Shown: positions 44,914-53,299, counted from the first letter of the stretch. The stretch is DNA of 64,000 nucleotides from a virus (IMGVR_UViG_3300023174_000089:1-64000); one strand, 5' to 3'. Numbers and translations are program-made. The notes: generated from the letters alone by a model not told the origin.

Positions 44914-45507
44914 TTATGCCATCAATTTTTTAAACTGCTTTTCTAATTCACCTACGTAACTTGAATTTAATAGTTTTATGTTTCTGTATGATTCATTTAA
45001 ATCAGATTCATAATCATAATAAGAAACAGTTCTTTTACTTGTAGTGATACTAAAAGGTCCAGTGGCCATACTACGTTCAAATATACCTGTGCTCATTGTA
45101 TTGTATGTGTTTTGATCGATTGTGTATTTTTCTACCGTGGTCGTATTTGTATTTAAATCAATTTTTGTAATTACTTTTTCATAGTGATGTATTGTTGACT
45201 TTGTATTAAAAGTATATTTGTCCGCCAAATAGGATTCAAACACACTTGATTGTAGCGGCCAATGCCATTGTGGATCTAATATTTCATTAACATATAAAAC
45301 AATCCAGTAACGATAAGAATCACCATAATACTTATAAGCAATAATTTCTGGTGTATCACCTTCTTGTATATCATAAGCATAATATACTAAAGGATTTTTT
45401 AATATTTCTGGAATAATACTACATCTTGCCATCAGGTTAACCATTAAAGATGATTGACCATTTGGCTCCGTTTTTATAATTTTAGGAAGTGTGTCGAAGT
45501 ATTGCAT
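44914..45507 (-). CDS. 53: baseplate wedge protein gp53
   Basis: 197 residues, like T4 gp53 (196). It begins QYFDTLPKI and contains YDIQEGDTPEIIAYKYYGDSYRYWIVLYVNEILDPQWHWPL, the conserved LysM-like signature of gp53. Gp53 clamps wedges together around the hub. It overlaps the tube-cap gene by one base (TAATG) and lies one base before the gp27-like gene, in a hub/wedge operon. Confidence 0.92.
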   Translation of the reverse strand: MQYFDTLPKIIKTEPNGQSSLMVNLMARCSIIPEILKNPLVYYAYDIQEGDTPEIIAYKYYGDSYRYWIVLYVNEILDPQWHWPLQSSVFESYLADKYTFNTKSTIHHYEKVITKIDLNTNTTTVEKYTIDQNTYNTMSTGIFERSMATGPFSITTSKRTVSYYDYESDLNESYRNIKLLNSSYVGELEKQFKKLMA

Positions 45508-46514
45508 TAATAACCTTGATTTTCTATTTTTTCTCTTGTAATGAGTTCGATTTCTTTAAAATTGATTGTTACTGTTGTTTGCACTGGTGCACCATCACCG
45601 AATGTGGAGAATCCATTAGGTGAATAATTGACATCAATACTTTCAATCACACTTTCTGCAACACGACCAACATTCTGGTTTCTTTTACCGTCAAATAAAA
45701 AATCTAAATTAAATGTCGATGGAGGAATAAAAAACATTCCTGCTGTGCCTTCTACCAACCTTGGTGCCGCATGCATCTTTAACATTTTTACAATTTTTGC
45801 AACTGTTTCGGCTTCTTTTTTAGAATATGGTGTAAATGTAAATGCCATTTGATATGTTCTGAAATCGATGCCATCAAATAGTAATTGTTGTTGTGGGTTG
45901 AAAGCGATACCAGCACCTTTAGCCAACAATCTTGCTGGCCCACTATTTGCTATAGAAGCAAGTGCACCAACTGCTTTTCCTGCCAAAGGTACTTGTGAAG
46001 CAGCATCAACTAAACTTAATTGACCATATGAGGCATTGTATGTAAATGCCATTGTGTCTGGTATATACAAAGAAATTGTTGCAACTGATCTTTTTGTTGG
46101 ACTTTTAATATTAATATTTTCATTGCCCAAAAATTCTTTTACGCCAGCAACACCTTTATCTAAAGCAGACTCGATTGTAAAATTTTCAAGTGGATTCTCT
46201 ATTTTTCCGTTTCTTACATTGTCGACAAAGGTGCCTACATTTTTTTTGGCGGTTTCTAAAGATTCACCAGCTGAACCGAGTATTTTATCTTTAGCTTTGA
46301 TGAATGAACTTTTTACTGATTCATAGGTTGCTGGTTCTACTTCATTGACATTGATTACTACAACATGGCCTCTCGTAGATGTTTGTAAATCTCTTGGATA
46401 TTGTAAGTCTGTTCGACCAAACTTGTTTCCAAACAGAGCACCCAATGGTCCTTCAACCACAGCACCAGGTATAGAAACACCACCTATGGAATTTGGTATG
46501 GTAATGATAGCCAT
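45507..46514 (-). CDS. baseplate-tail tube protein, gp48/gp54-like
   Basis: 335 residues from ATG at 46514 (MAIITIPNSIGGVSIPGA), chosen because an AGAGGA ribosome site precedes it and a perfect late promoter sits 30 bases upstream; a longer frame to 46589 would run into gp4. The C-terminal half has tube-fold features (IDFRTYQMAFTFTPYSKKEAETVAKIVKMLKMHAAPRL, FFIPPSTFNLDFLFDGKRN, SIDVNYSPNGF), as in gp48/gp54, which start tube polymerisation on the baseplate. A basic coiled segment lies at 70-120. Which of gp48 or gp54 cannot be decided. Confidence 0.8.
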   Translation of the reverse strand: MAIITIPNSIGGVSIPGAVVEGPLGALFGNKFGRTDLQYPRDLQTSTRGHVVVINVNEVEPATYESVKSSFIKAKDKILGSAGESLETAKKNVGTFVDNVRNGKIENPLENFTIESALDKGVAGVKEFLGNENINIKSPTKRSVATISLYIPDTMAFTYNASYGQLSLVDAASQVPLAGKAVGALASIANSGPARLLAKGAGIAFNPQQQLLFDGIDFRTYQMAFTFTPYSKKEAETVAKIVKMLKMHAAPRLVEGTAGMFFIPPSTFNLDFLFDGKRNQNVGRVAESVIESIDVNYSPNGFSTFGDGAPVQTTVTINFKEIELITREKIENQGY

Positions 46515-46534
46515 TAAGTCCTCTGTAAAAAAGT

Positions 46535-46551
46535 TATACATAGTATTTATA
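46535..46551. promoter_or_regulatory. face-to-face divergent late promoters
   Basis: Minus strand: perfect TATAAATA at 46544-46551, giving a 24-base leader with a ribosome site for the tube-cap gene. Plus strand: TATACATA (7/8) at 46535-46542, 8 bases before the gp4 ATG at 46551, which would give a nearly leaderless message. The gp4 start codon overlaps the minus -10 box. Confidence 0.65.
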
Positions 46552-46985
46552 TGGCTTATAATGGACGTTTCACACCTTCTAATCCTCAAAAATACGTTGG
46601 GGACCCTAAAAATATCATCTATCGCTCATCTTGGGAGTGTAAGATGATGAACTGGCTCGACAAAAATCCAGATATTATATCGTGGGCTTCTGAAGAATTG
46701 ACTATTCCATACAAATCTCCGTCAGATGGCCGTTGGCATCGTTACTTTCCAGACTTCTTGGTTAAAGTAAAGACTAAAAACGGAACACTAAAAACCATGT
46801 TACTTGAAGTGAAACCAAAGAAACAAACGGTTACTCCTGAACCTAGAAAACGTGTTACCAAACAATATGTAAACGAGGTAGTTACATATGGAGTCAATCA
46901 GGCTAAGTGGAAAGCAGCAACCGAATACTGTTTAGACCGTGGTTGGGAGTTCAAGATTATAACAGAGGAACATCTAGGACTCTAG
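46551..46985 (+). CDS. 4: head completion protein gp4
   Basis: 144 residues, as T4 gp4 (150). The start MAYNGRFTPSNPQKYVGDPKNIIYRSSWE matches the conserved N-terminus of gp4, which fixes the start despite the lack of a Shine-Dalgarno. Gp4 acts at the portal to complete heads before tail joining. The sequence has a restriction-nuclease-like pattern (RYFPDFLV ... LLEVKPKKQ, i.e. D followed by ExK), consistent with a PD-(D/E)XK fold. First gene of the plus-strand block. Confidence 0.93.
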   Translation: MAYNGRFTPSNPQKYVGDPKNIIYRSSWECKMMNWLDKNPDIISWASEELTIPYKSPSDGRWHRYFPDFLVKVKTKNGTLKTMLLEVKPKKQTVTPEPRKRVTKQYVNEVVTYGVNQAKWKAATEYCLDRGWEFKIITEEHLGL

Positions 46986-46998
46986 ACTAAATAATCCA

Positions 46999-47595
46999 AT
47001 GGGATCAAAACTTACACAACTGGCTAAAGAAAGAACCACTGCTCAACTACAAGTAATGGGCCGTGAGTCAATTAAATGGTTAACTGCAAAGATTGCTGAT
47101 TTAAGAAATCCATCTGGAATAGCATCAACAATCAATAATGAGGCCTTTCGAAAAAGAAATAGATTTGTAACTGGTGGTTTGTATTATTTTTACTATGACC
47201 CCAAAACAAAAAAAGATATGCCATACTATGATAGATTTCCTCTGGTATTGGTATTAGAAAGATATAAAGATGGTTTTCTTGGTTTGAACCTACATTATTT
47301 ACCGGTAAAATACCGAATTGCACTTTTGGATAAATTGATGGATTACGCCATCCTTGACGGCAATAATGACATTATGCGTATGAGAGTCAGCTACGATATT
47401 TTAAACGCCTCCAAGCGTTACAGAGAGTTTCGGCCATGCCTTAAAAAGTATTTACATGGTCACATACAATCAAAAATACTTGCCGTCCAACCAAATGAGT
47501 GGGATATTGCGGCATACTTACCAATTCAACAGTTTAAAAAGGCAACTGTAAATGAAGTTTGGCAAGATTCATTAGACGAAATAAGGAAACACTAA
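46999..47595 (+). CDS. conserved T4-like virion assembly protein, unknown
   Basis: 198 residues, helical N-terminus (LTQLAKERTTAQLQVMGRESIKWL), then RFVTGGLYYFYYDPKTKKDMPYYDRFPLVLVLE and GFLGLNLHYLPVKYRIALLDKLMDYA, a combination conserved in T4-like marine phages beside gp4. It ends just before the tube-like gene (adjacent, no gap). Its company (gp4, tube, gp26-like) suggests a head or tail completion role; a relation to T4 gp2 or gp3 is possible but I cannot verify it. Confidence 0.75.
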   Translation: MGSKLTQLAKERTTAQLQVMGRESIKWLTAKIADLRNPSGIASTINNEAFRKRNRFVTGGLYYFYYDPKTKKDMPYYDRFPLVLVLERYKDGFLGLNLHYLPVKYRIALLDKLMDYAILDGNNDIMRMRVSYDILNASKRYREFRPCLKKYLHGHIQSKILAVQPNEWDIAAYLPIQQFKKATVNEVWQDSLDEIRKH

Positions 47596-48264
47596 ATGCC
47601 TCGTACCATTAACGACTTTAAATCCACTTTCACAAAAGACCTAGCCAGAGCAAATAGGTTTGATGTAAACATTCCCATTCCTTTAACTTTAATACCATAC
47701 ATCAAATCTGCCAAAAATTTGACATACCGTTGTGAGAATGCTCATTTACCTGGCAGAAGTTTAATGACTGTAGAGCAAAAGATTGGATCAAATCCAGTTG
47801 AAAAGTATCCATATCTAACTGGTTACAACGATATCGATTTAACATTTATTGTTGACGGCGATATGCAACAGAAAATATTTTTTGATGCATGGATAAACTT
47901 TATCAATCCAACATACAATTATAATTTTAGATACAAAGGTGATTATGCAACAACAATGCAAGTTAATCAATATGATTTAGAAAATAAAATATCATATTCG
48001 GTTAATTTGTTTGATGCTTTTCCGATTTCAATGAACCAATTAGATTTGGATTGGTCATCAGACAATCCACATAAACTTTCAGTAACTTTTGCATACACCC
48101 GTTGGAGTAATAATTCGTTACAAGCATTTGGTATGGAATTGGTCGATGCAGGTTTGGCCAATTTCTCAGATATAGTTGGCGGATTAGGCGGAAATGCTCA
48201 AGGTGCTTTGAGTAATGCTGGTCAATCAATAATAAACAAGGTGCAAAATACTATATTCAAGTGA
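47596..48264 (+). CDS. tail tube-like protein (gp19/gp54 family)
   Basis: 222 residues. Tube-fold cues: ARANRFDVNIPIPL, LTYRCENAHLPGRSLMTVEQKIGSNPVEKYPYLTGYNDIDLTFIVDG, FFDAWINFINP..YNYNFRYKGDY, FDAFPISMNQLDLDWSSDNPHKLSVTFAYTRW. These match the T4 gp19/gp54 tube family. The plus-strand location next to the gp26-like gene argues for a gp54-type tube initiator rather than the major tube protein, which normally lies by gp18. The C-terminal 40 residues are Gly/Ala-rich. Confidence 0.8.
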   Translation: MPRTINDFKSTFTKDLARANRFDVNIPIPLTLIPYIKSAKNLTYRCENAHLPGRSLMTVEQKIGSNPVEKYPYLTGYNDIDLTFIVDGDMQQKIFFDAWINFINPTYNYNFRYKGDYATTMQVNQYDLENKISYSVNLFDAFPISMNQLDLDWSSDNPHKLSVTFAYTRWSNNSLQAFGMELVDAGLANFSDIVGGLGGNAQGALSNAGQSIINKVQNTIFK

Positions 48265-48283
48265 TTTTATAAGGAGATAAATT

Positions 48284-49009
48284 ATGGCTTTACCAAAACT
48301 TGACGTGCCGACATATGAAATAGAATTACCATTGTCAGGAAAAAAAATTAAGTATCGACCATTTTTGGTCAAAGAGCAAAGAAATCTTTTGATGGCAGTA
48401 GAATCAAATGAAACATCTACCATACATCAAAATGTAAAAGATATTCTCTACAATTGCACTCTGACAGAAGGTGTCGATATTGAAAAATTACCCATCATTG
48501 ACGTTGAATTTTATTTTGTCAATTTACGTGCCAAATCAGTAGGTGAAGTCGTTGAATCAAAATACAAATGCAACAACGAAGTTGATGGTAAAGTTTGTGG
48601 CAATCTAATGGAGAAAGATATTAATCTATTAGATTTGAAGGTTTCACAAGATAATCCTGTTAGTCCAGAAATTCAATTAACAGATTCAATTTCAATTAAA
48701 TTAAAATATCCTGAATTCAATATAGTTCAAGATTCATTGAAATATAATAACATTACTGAAACAACATTCAACATGATTGCCAACTCAATAGAGTATATCT
48801 ATGATGGTGAGCAATTTTATTATGCATCTGAAGCACAACCAGGTGAAATGTTAGAATTTGTAGAAGGTATGAATCAGGCACAGTTTTCTAAAGTTGAAGA
48901 ATTTTTTAATAACTTGCCAAGATTAAAAGAAACAATTGAAATTGATTGCTCAAAATGTGGGTTTCACCATAAATTAGAAGTAGAAGGCCTAGAAAATTTT
49001 TTCGGCTAA
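48284..49009 (+). CDS. 26: baseplate hub subunit gp26-like (zero-frame product)
   Basis: 241 residues behind a strong AAGGAG site. MALPKLDVPTYEIELPLSGKKIKYRPFLVKEQRNLLMA is the hallmark of the T4 gp26/T4 baseplate family. A Cys pair region (YKCNNEVDGKVCGN) and another (IDCSKCGFHHKLEVEG) could bind metal. Gp26 acts in baseplate hub assembly. The end of the gene carries a T TTT TTC heptamer (48997-49003) immediately before its stop, allowing a -1 extension (see next entry). Confidence 0.88.
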   Translation: MALPKLDVPTYEIELPLSGKKIKYRPFLVKEQRNLLMAVESNETSTIHQNVKDILYNCTLTEGVDIEKLPIIDVEFYFVNLRAKSVGEVVESKYKCNNEVDGKVCGNLMEKDINLLDLKVSQDNPVSPEIQLTDSISIKLKYPEFNIVQDSLKYNNITETTFNMIANSIEYIYDGEQFYYASEAQPGEMLEFVEGMNQAQFSKVEEFFNNLPRLKETIEIDCSKCGFHHKLEVEGLENFFG

Positions 49010-49191
49010 TTTTTCGTCATGACAATCTGAGTAATTATTACAAGACAAACTTTTCATTGATACAACACCACAAATATAGTTTGTCAGAGCTTGAAAATAT
49101 GATGCCTTGGGAACGGGACATTTACGTTTCTATGTTGATTGCGTATATTGAAGAAGAAAACCAAAAGATACGAGAAAGACAAAGAAAATAG
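48997..49191 (+). CDS. candidate -1 frameshift extension of gp26-like (gp51-type domain)
   Basis: Zero frame reads GAA AAT TTT TTC GGC TAA. Slipping back one base at T TTT TTC (48997-49003) continues as CGG CTA ATT and stays open for 62 codons to TAG at 49191, four bases before the next gene. The extension (RLIFRHDNLSNYYKTNFSLI..., then LENMMPWERDIYVSMLIAYI) has a tail-assembly-chaperone-like composition. It has no ATG start before its last third, so an independent gene is unlikely. An AGAAGG sits 9 bases upstream of the heptamer, as in known stimulated -1 sites. Product about 302 residues. Confidence 0.75.
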   Translation, partial: FFRLIFRHDNLSNYYKTNFSLIQHHKYSLSELENMMPWERDIYVSMLIAYIEEENQKIRERQRK

Positions 49192-49194
49192 TAG

Positions 49195-50751
49195 ATGGAT
49201 TATTACAGAGCCCAAGACATTAGAAAAAAAGGTTTAATATCCATGATGACTGAAAGATTGTCATCTGGCATGGGCACGGGTGCGGCCATCAGAAGTTCTA
49301 TCTCGGATAAAACAAAAGCAACATTCACTGGTATAAAACAACGACTAGATCCATTAAACATCGCTAGAGTTGTAACTGGTGGTTCAAAGTTTGCACCTGC
49401 TTTACTTGGTGCTGTAACAGGAAGAAGCAGGCGAGATATTGGATTTTTTACTGGTAAAAAGAATCGTGAGTTTGCAGGTTTAAAAAGTTCTTCTATACAA
49501 GGTTCAGGAGAGGTTGTTCAATATCTTGGGCAAATATATGAACTATTACTTAAAATTGAAAATGATAGAACATTAGAATTAGAACAATTAAAAAACAAAC
49601 AGGAAGAAATTGAGTTAGAAGAAACTCGTAGAAATCAAGCCATCATTCAGGCGCTGACTGCAAGAAAGAAAGCCAAACCACCAAAGAAAGAAGTAAAGAA
49701 GTTAGAAGATGCCAATAAACAAATTGGTAAACAAAAAAAGAAAACAGATGAAATAGAAGGTGTAACACCGCCTGCTATGCCAAAGCCAACAGCTGCTCCA
49801 TCTCCAGCTCCAACTGTGCCAAAACCAACCGCAGCACCAGCACCTGCGCCAGCACCAAAACCACCAACGCCTGCACCAGCACCAGCGCCAACAGTAAAAC
49901 CACCTACAGCAGGAAAAGTTATTACAGGTGCAGCAATATTAGGTGGTGCCGTTGTTGCTGGCACCGCTGGTTTAATTGGTAAAGAAGCTCTTGCTGCAAA
50001 CATTTCAAAATATGAAAGTGGAAAAGCAGGTTATAATGCTTACAATAAAGGAACTGTTGGTAACACAATGATACCTTCGGATAAACCTATCGATTTTAGT
50101 AAAATGACCATTACAGAATATCTAAGACGAGGTGATTTAAAGAAAGATGATCCTGACAGGTTATTCGCTGTTGGTAAATATCAAATTATTCCGTCAACAA
50201 TGAGAGAACTAGTCAAACAATTAAAAATAAATCCGGATACTACATACTTGGATCCAGCCACACAAGATTTATTATTTACGAATGGATTGGTCGGTGTAAG
50301 GCGAAAGAAAGTTGATGCCTACGTAAAAGGACAAAGTGATGACAGAGATGGTGCCATATTAGAATTGGCCAAAGAATTCGCATCAGTTGGTATACCATAT
50401 GATATGGATGTTGGTAAGAAGAAACTAAAGAAAGGCGATTCTTACTATTCTGGCGTAGGTGGTAATAAAGCTCATAACTCTCCAGAACAAGTTGGTGCAG
50501 CATTAGATGCTGATAGATTGAAGAACATGCGAGGGGGAGATAAATCTTCTGCTGTTACAGAAATACCTACAGGAAACAAAATTGATACAGAAACAAAAGA
50601 AAATATTGGTTTAAAGAAATCATTTCAGGAATCTCCAGCAACCAGTAAAAGTGTAAATAATACCAATGTAAGTAATAAAACAGTATCCAGTAATGAAACA
50701 AAGAAAGAGGATGATACAAATCCTTTAATAAAGAAAGCTAGATCAACATGA
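49195..50751 (+). CDS. tail protein with coiled-coil, Pro/Ala linker and lysozyme-like domain
   Basis: 518 residues. Residues 1-95 share homology with the next gene (RKKGLISMMTERLSSGMGTGAAIRSSIS ... FDPLN/LDPLNIA, TGGSKFAPALLGAVTGR). Coiled-coil at 110-180 is followed by a Pro/Ala-rich linker (190-235) and a hydrophobic segment (ITGAAILGGAVVAGTAGLIG, about 242-262). Residues 265-390 form a lysozyme/transglycosylase-like domain: ISKYESGKAGYNAYN (E likely catalytic), FAVGKYQIIPSTMRELV, LDPATQDLLFTNGLVG. Position after the chaperone-like frameshift gene suggests a tape-measure or hub-associated tail lysozyme that could cut peptidoglycan at infection. Confidence 0.78.
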   Translation: MDYYRAQDIRKKGLISMMTERLSSGMGTGAAIRSSISDKTKATFTGIKQRLDPLNIARVVTGGSKFAPALLGAVTGRSRRDIGFFTGKKNREFAGLKSSSIQGSGEVVQYLGQIYELLLKIENDRTLELEQLKNKQEEIELEETRRNQAIIQALTARKKAKPPKKEVKKLEDANKQIGKQKKKTDEIEGVTPPAMPKPTAAPSPAPTVPKPTAAPAPAPAPKPPTPAPAPAPTVKPPTAGKVITGAAILGGAVVAGTAGLIGKEALAANISKYESGKAGYNAYNKGTVGNTMIPSDKPIDFSKMTITEYLRRGDLKKDDPDRLFAVGKYQIIPSTMRELVKQLKINPDTTYLDPATQDLLFTNGLVGVRRKKVDAYVKGQSDDRDGAILELAKEFASVGIPYDMDVGKKKLKKGDSYYSGVGGNKAHNSPEQVGAALDADRLKNMRGGDKSSAVTEIPTGNKIDTETKENIGLKKSFQESPATSKSVNNTNVSNKTVSSNETKKEDDTNPLIKKARST

Positions 50752-52130
50752 ACTACCAAGAAGCCAAAAAAATAAGAGAAAAATCTTACATGGCATATCT
50801 GACAGAAAAACTTTCAGAAGGCCGTGGTGTTGGTTCGGCCATAAAATCAACAATATCTGAAAAATCTCGAGCAAGGTCTATGGGTTACAAAGAAAAGTTT
50901 GATCCATTAAATGTTGTTAAATTTATGACCGGGGGCTCTAAGTTTGCAACTGCTCTTTATGGTAGTATGAGTGGCAGAACTCAACAAGATATACAATATT
51001 TTGCTGGTACCAAAAAAGCAAAAGAAGTTGGTGGCACCGCTACACGAATAGGTCAATTAGAATCTGATAATCAAGTATTAGATGTTCTCTCCAAGATATA
51101 CAGTTTGTTAAAAACGACAAATGAAAATAATACTTTGCGTATGGAGAAAGAAGGTAATACACAAGAAGAAAAAGAATTAGAAAGAGAAAAAAGGCATAAA
51201 GAATTGATTGCTGCTATTACAGGCAAAAAACAAACTGGCAGCACAGCCGTGCCAACAGCAACTAAGGCTGATGATGGTTCTGGACTAATATCTACAATTT
51301 TAGGAATGGTAACGGGTTTGATTGGTGATGCAATTAAAGGTGTGATGTCTGTTATATCTGGTATTACCAGTTTTATCTCAATGATTACATCAGCATTAGG
51401 TGGTGGCGGTGTTGCTAGTATTGGTAAATTATTATTTGGATTAGGAAGATTTTTAGTATTTAATCCTGTTGGTATAGCTATTGTTGCTGGTACGGGAATA
51501 GCACTAGCTATTTGGAAAATGATAAAATCTGAGCCTAGTGAAGAAGCTAAGGCTGAAGCCGCAGGAATAGAGCAGGCTGAAAAAGTTGGTGGTTTTGTTG
51601 GTGTAAGAGATGAGATGGATCGCCGTAAAAAATTACCAGAGTATGATAGAACTGTTTTAGAAATAAAAGATTATGAAAAATCGTATAATGAAGGCCAAAA
51701 GTTAAACAATAAACAATTAGAAGGTTTCGCTAAACGTGGACCTGGAGCTTTAGAAGCAGTTGAAGATTATAAATCAGAGAGAGATAGAGTTCAATCAGTA
51801 ATTGATTCCAGAAATCAAACTGCAACACCAGTAACACCTCCACCACAAACAACAGAACCCACAGAAAATCCAACGATGAGTAGGCAAGATGCTGGCCCAG
51901 CACTAATGAATCAGATGAGTGATGCAGTGAGTAAGTTGAATACAGTAACAAGTGAGAATCTAGAGTTGAATTTACCAAGCACACCAGAGGCTGTTACTAC
52001 AGCACAGATAACAAACAATATGAATGTCAATTCAACAAAAGAACAGAAACCGAAAGGTTCTATACCTTCTGTAAGAAATATGGAAGATTCGTTTCAAAGA
52101 ATGTTATTAAGCAGTTTACGAGTTGTATAA
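50748..52130 (+). CDS. tail hub/tape-measure-like protein, paralogue of the preceding gene
   Basis: 460 residues, overlapping the preceding gene by four bases (ATGA). The N-terminal 90 residues are homologous to those of 49195-50751 (IREKSYMAYLTEKLSEGRGVGSAIKSTIS, KFDPLNVVKFMTGGSKFATALYG). Coiled-coil at 100-170. Residues 180-265 form a strongly hydrophobic stretch (LISTILGMVTGLIGDAIKGVMSVISGI, FLVFNPVGIAIVAGTGIALAIW) that could span membranes on DNA ejection, as in tape measure proteins. The C-terminus is polar and ends LSSLRVV. No enzymatic domain seen. Confidence 0.7.
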   Translation: MNYQEAKKIREKSYMAYLTEKLSEGRGVGSAIKSTISEKSRARSMGYKEKFDPLNVVKFMTGGSKFATALYGSMSGRTQQDIQYFAGTKKAKEVGGTATRIGQLESDNQVLDVLSKIYSLLKTTNENNTLRMEKEGNTQEEKELEREKRHKELIAAITGKKQTGSTAVPTATKADDGSGLISTILGMVTGLIGDAIKGVMSVISGITSFISMITSALGGGGVASIGKLLFGLGRFLVFNPVGIAIVAGTGIALAIWKMIKSEPSEEAKAEAAGIEQAEKVGGFVGVRDEMDRRKKLPEYDRTVLEIKDYEKSYNEGQKLNNKQLEGFAKRGPGALEAVEDYKSERDRVQSVIDSRNQTATPVTPPPQTTEPTENPTMSRQDAGPALMNQMSDAVSKLNTVTSENLELNLPSTPEAVTTAQITNNMNVNSTKEQKPKGSIPSVRNMEDSFQRMLLSSLRVV

Positions 52131-52131
52131 T

Positions 52132-52162
52132 AAAAAACCCACCATAAAGGTGGGTTTCTTTT
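52132..52162. terminator. bidirectional rho-independent terminator
   Basis: AAAAAACCCACC-ATAAA-GGTGGGTTTCTTTT: an 8-bp stem (52136-52143 with 52149-52156), A-tract before and T-tract after. It lies between the converging plus block (ending 52130) and the minus gene ending at 52176, so it can stop both. Confidence 0.92.
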
Positions 52163-52175
52163 AAGTGAAAGAAAA

Positions 52176-52304
52176 TTACTTCTTCTTTTCTTCTTTCTTA
52201 ACTTCTGCTTTTGGAGCTTCTTTCTTTGGCTCTTCTTTCTTAGGAGCTTGAGCAAAGGCGGTTACTGCAAATGCAGCTGCGAGTAGAGATACGAGATACT
52301 TCAT
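52176..52304 (-). CDS. tiny secreted Lys/Glu/Pro-rich protein
   Basis: 42 residues with start at 52304 behind an AGGAAG site. The N-terminus MKYLVSLLAAAFAVTAFAQA is a clear Sec signal peptide with an AFA-QA cleavage site. The mature part is only about 23 residues of PKKEE/PKKEAP repeats, highly charged. It would reach the periplasm. Similar short signal-plus-KEAP proteins are frequent in betaproteobacterial genomes, so acquisition from the host is possible. Function unknown; candidates are envelope modification or lysis timing. It is too short to be found by most gene callers. Confidence 0.85.
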   Translation of the reverse strand: MKYLVSLLAAAFAVTAFAQAPKKEEPKKEAPKAEVKKEEKKK

Positions 52305-52350
52305 TTTACTTCCTTTCAATCAAAGTTAAAAAATCACAAACAACTCATCA

Positions 52351-53235
52351 TTAATTTTCTTCGGCCAATTTAGCAAAATAAGCCATGTCATCATCATCTG
52401 CTAAATCAGGTTCAACATCAACGGCTTTCTTAGGTGCCTTTGCTTGTTCTTTAACTTGTTCAACAGTTGTTTTTGCTGCAGGTGTTTCACCATTCAATCC
52501 AAGAACTTTGTCAAGGCGTTTCTTTAGATCATCATATGATTTAAATTCTTTGTCACCAATCAACTCTTGCAAAGAGTGTTGTGATTTCCAAATTGTTTCA
52601 AGTTCAGAATCATCTGTCGAAAGAGGAGAAGCAGATTCAAATTCAGACTTATCATAATTCTGATAGCCTTCAACTTTACGAATCTTTAGTTTAAAGTTAG
52701 CACCTTTCCATAAATCAAATGGGTTAACTGCCTGTTCATCTTCAAACTGAGGATTCATCGCCTCTGAAATCTTATCAAAGATTTTCTTGCCATAACGGAA
52801 CAAGAATACTTTGCCTTCATTCTCAGGATGTTTTGGATCAGATACAATGTAAACATTTGAAACATAGTTTAGTTTACGTTTTTGTTTGCGAACAATATCT
52901 TTATTCGCTTCGATGCCAGAATTCCATAATGTAGAATTATGTTCACAAACAGGACATTTTTCGTCCTTTGTGGTCAAACAATTATCAATCAACCAACCAC
53001 CAGGACCTTGGAATCCGTGTGAGAAGATTTTGACCCATGGTAGACTATCTTCACCATCTTTTTCAGATGCGGGAAGAAAACGGATAGTGGCCATGCCATT
53101 ACCTGCTTTGTCAACTTCTGGTCGCCAGTAATTATCAGGCTTTTCAGAACCTTCGGATGTTTGAGAGAGTGCCTCGATTGCTTTAGATAGTTTGTCGAGG
53201 TTGCCAGATTGGCGTTTAAGATTTGCAAAACTCAT
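52351..53235 (-). CDS. 32: single-stranded DNA-binding protein gp32
   Basis: 294 residues (T4 gp32: 301). The basic N-terminal motif for cooperativity is FANLKRQSGNLDKLSKA. Zinc ligands H73, C86, C94, C97 (H-x12-C-x7-C-x2-C) match the gp32 zinc site. The C-terminus is acidic (VEPDLADDDDMAYFA), the segment that recruits replication proteins. Gp32 coats ssDNA in replication, recombination and repair. A consensus sigma70 promoter at 53300-53328, plus a possible late box inside it, drives expression; a strong AAGGAAA site precedes the ATG. Confidence 0.96.
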   Translation of the reverse strand: MSFANLKRQSGNLDKLSKAIEALSQTSEGSEKPDNYWRPEVDKAGNGMATIRFLPASEKDGEDSLPWVKIFSHGFQGPGGWLIDNCLTTKDEKCPVCEHNSTLWNSGIEANKDIVRKQKRKLNYVSNVYIVSDPKHPENEGKVFLFRYGKKIFDKISEAMNPQFEDEQAVNPFDLWKGANFKLKIRKVEGYQNYDKSEFESASPLSTDDSELETIWKSQHSLQELIGDKEFKSYDDLKKRLDKVLGLNGETPAAKTTVEQVKEQAKAPKKAVDVEPDLADDDDMAYFAKLAEEN

Positions 53236-53299
53236 AGTATTTCCTTTCGTATAAACGGAATATTAACGGTGTATAAAACGACTTATCCACAAACAACTC

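Noticed and set aside
49009-49191. Independent gp51-type gene
   Set aside because: No ATG and no ribosome site near the start of the open region; the only ATGs in frame are deep in the conserved part. Frameshift from gp26-like fits better.
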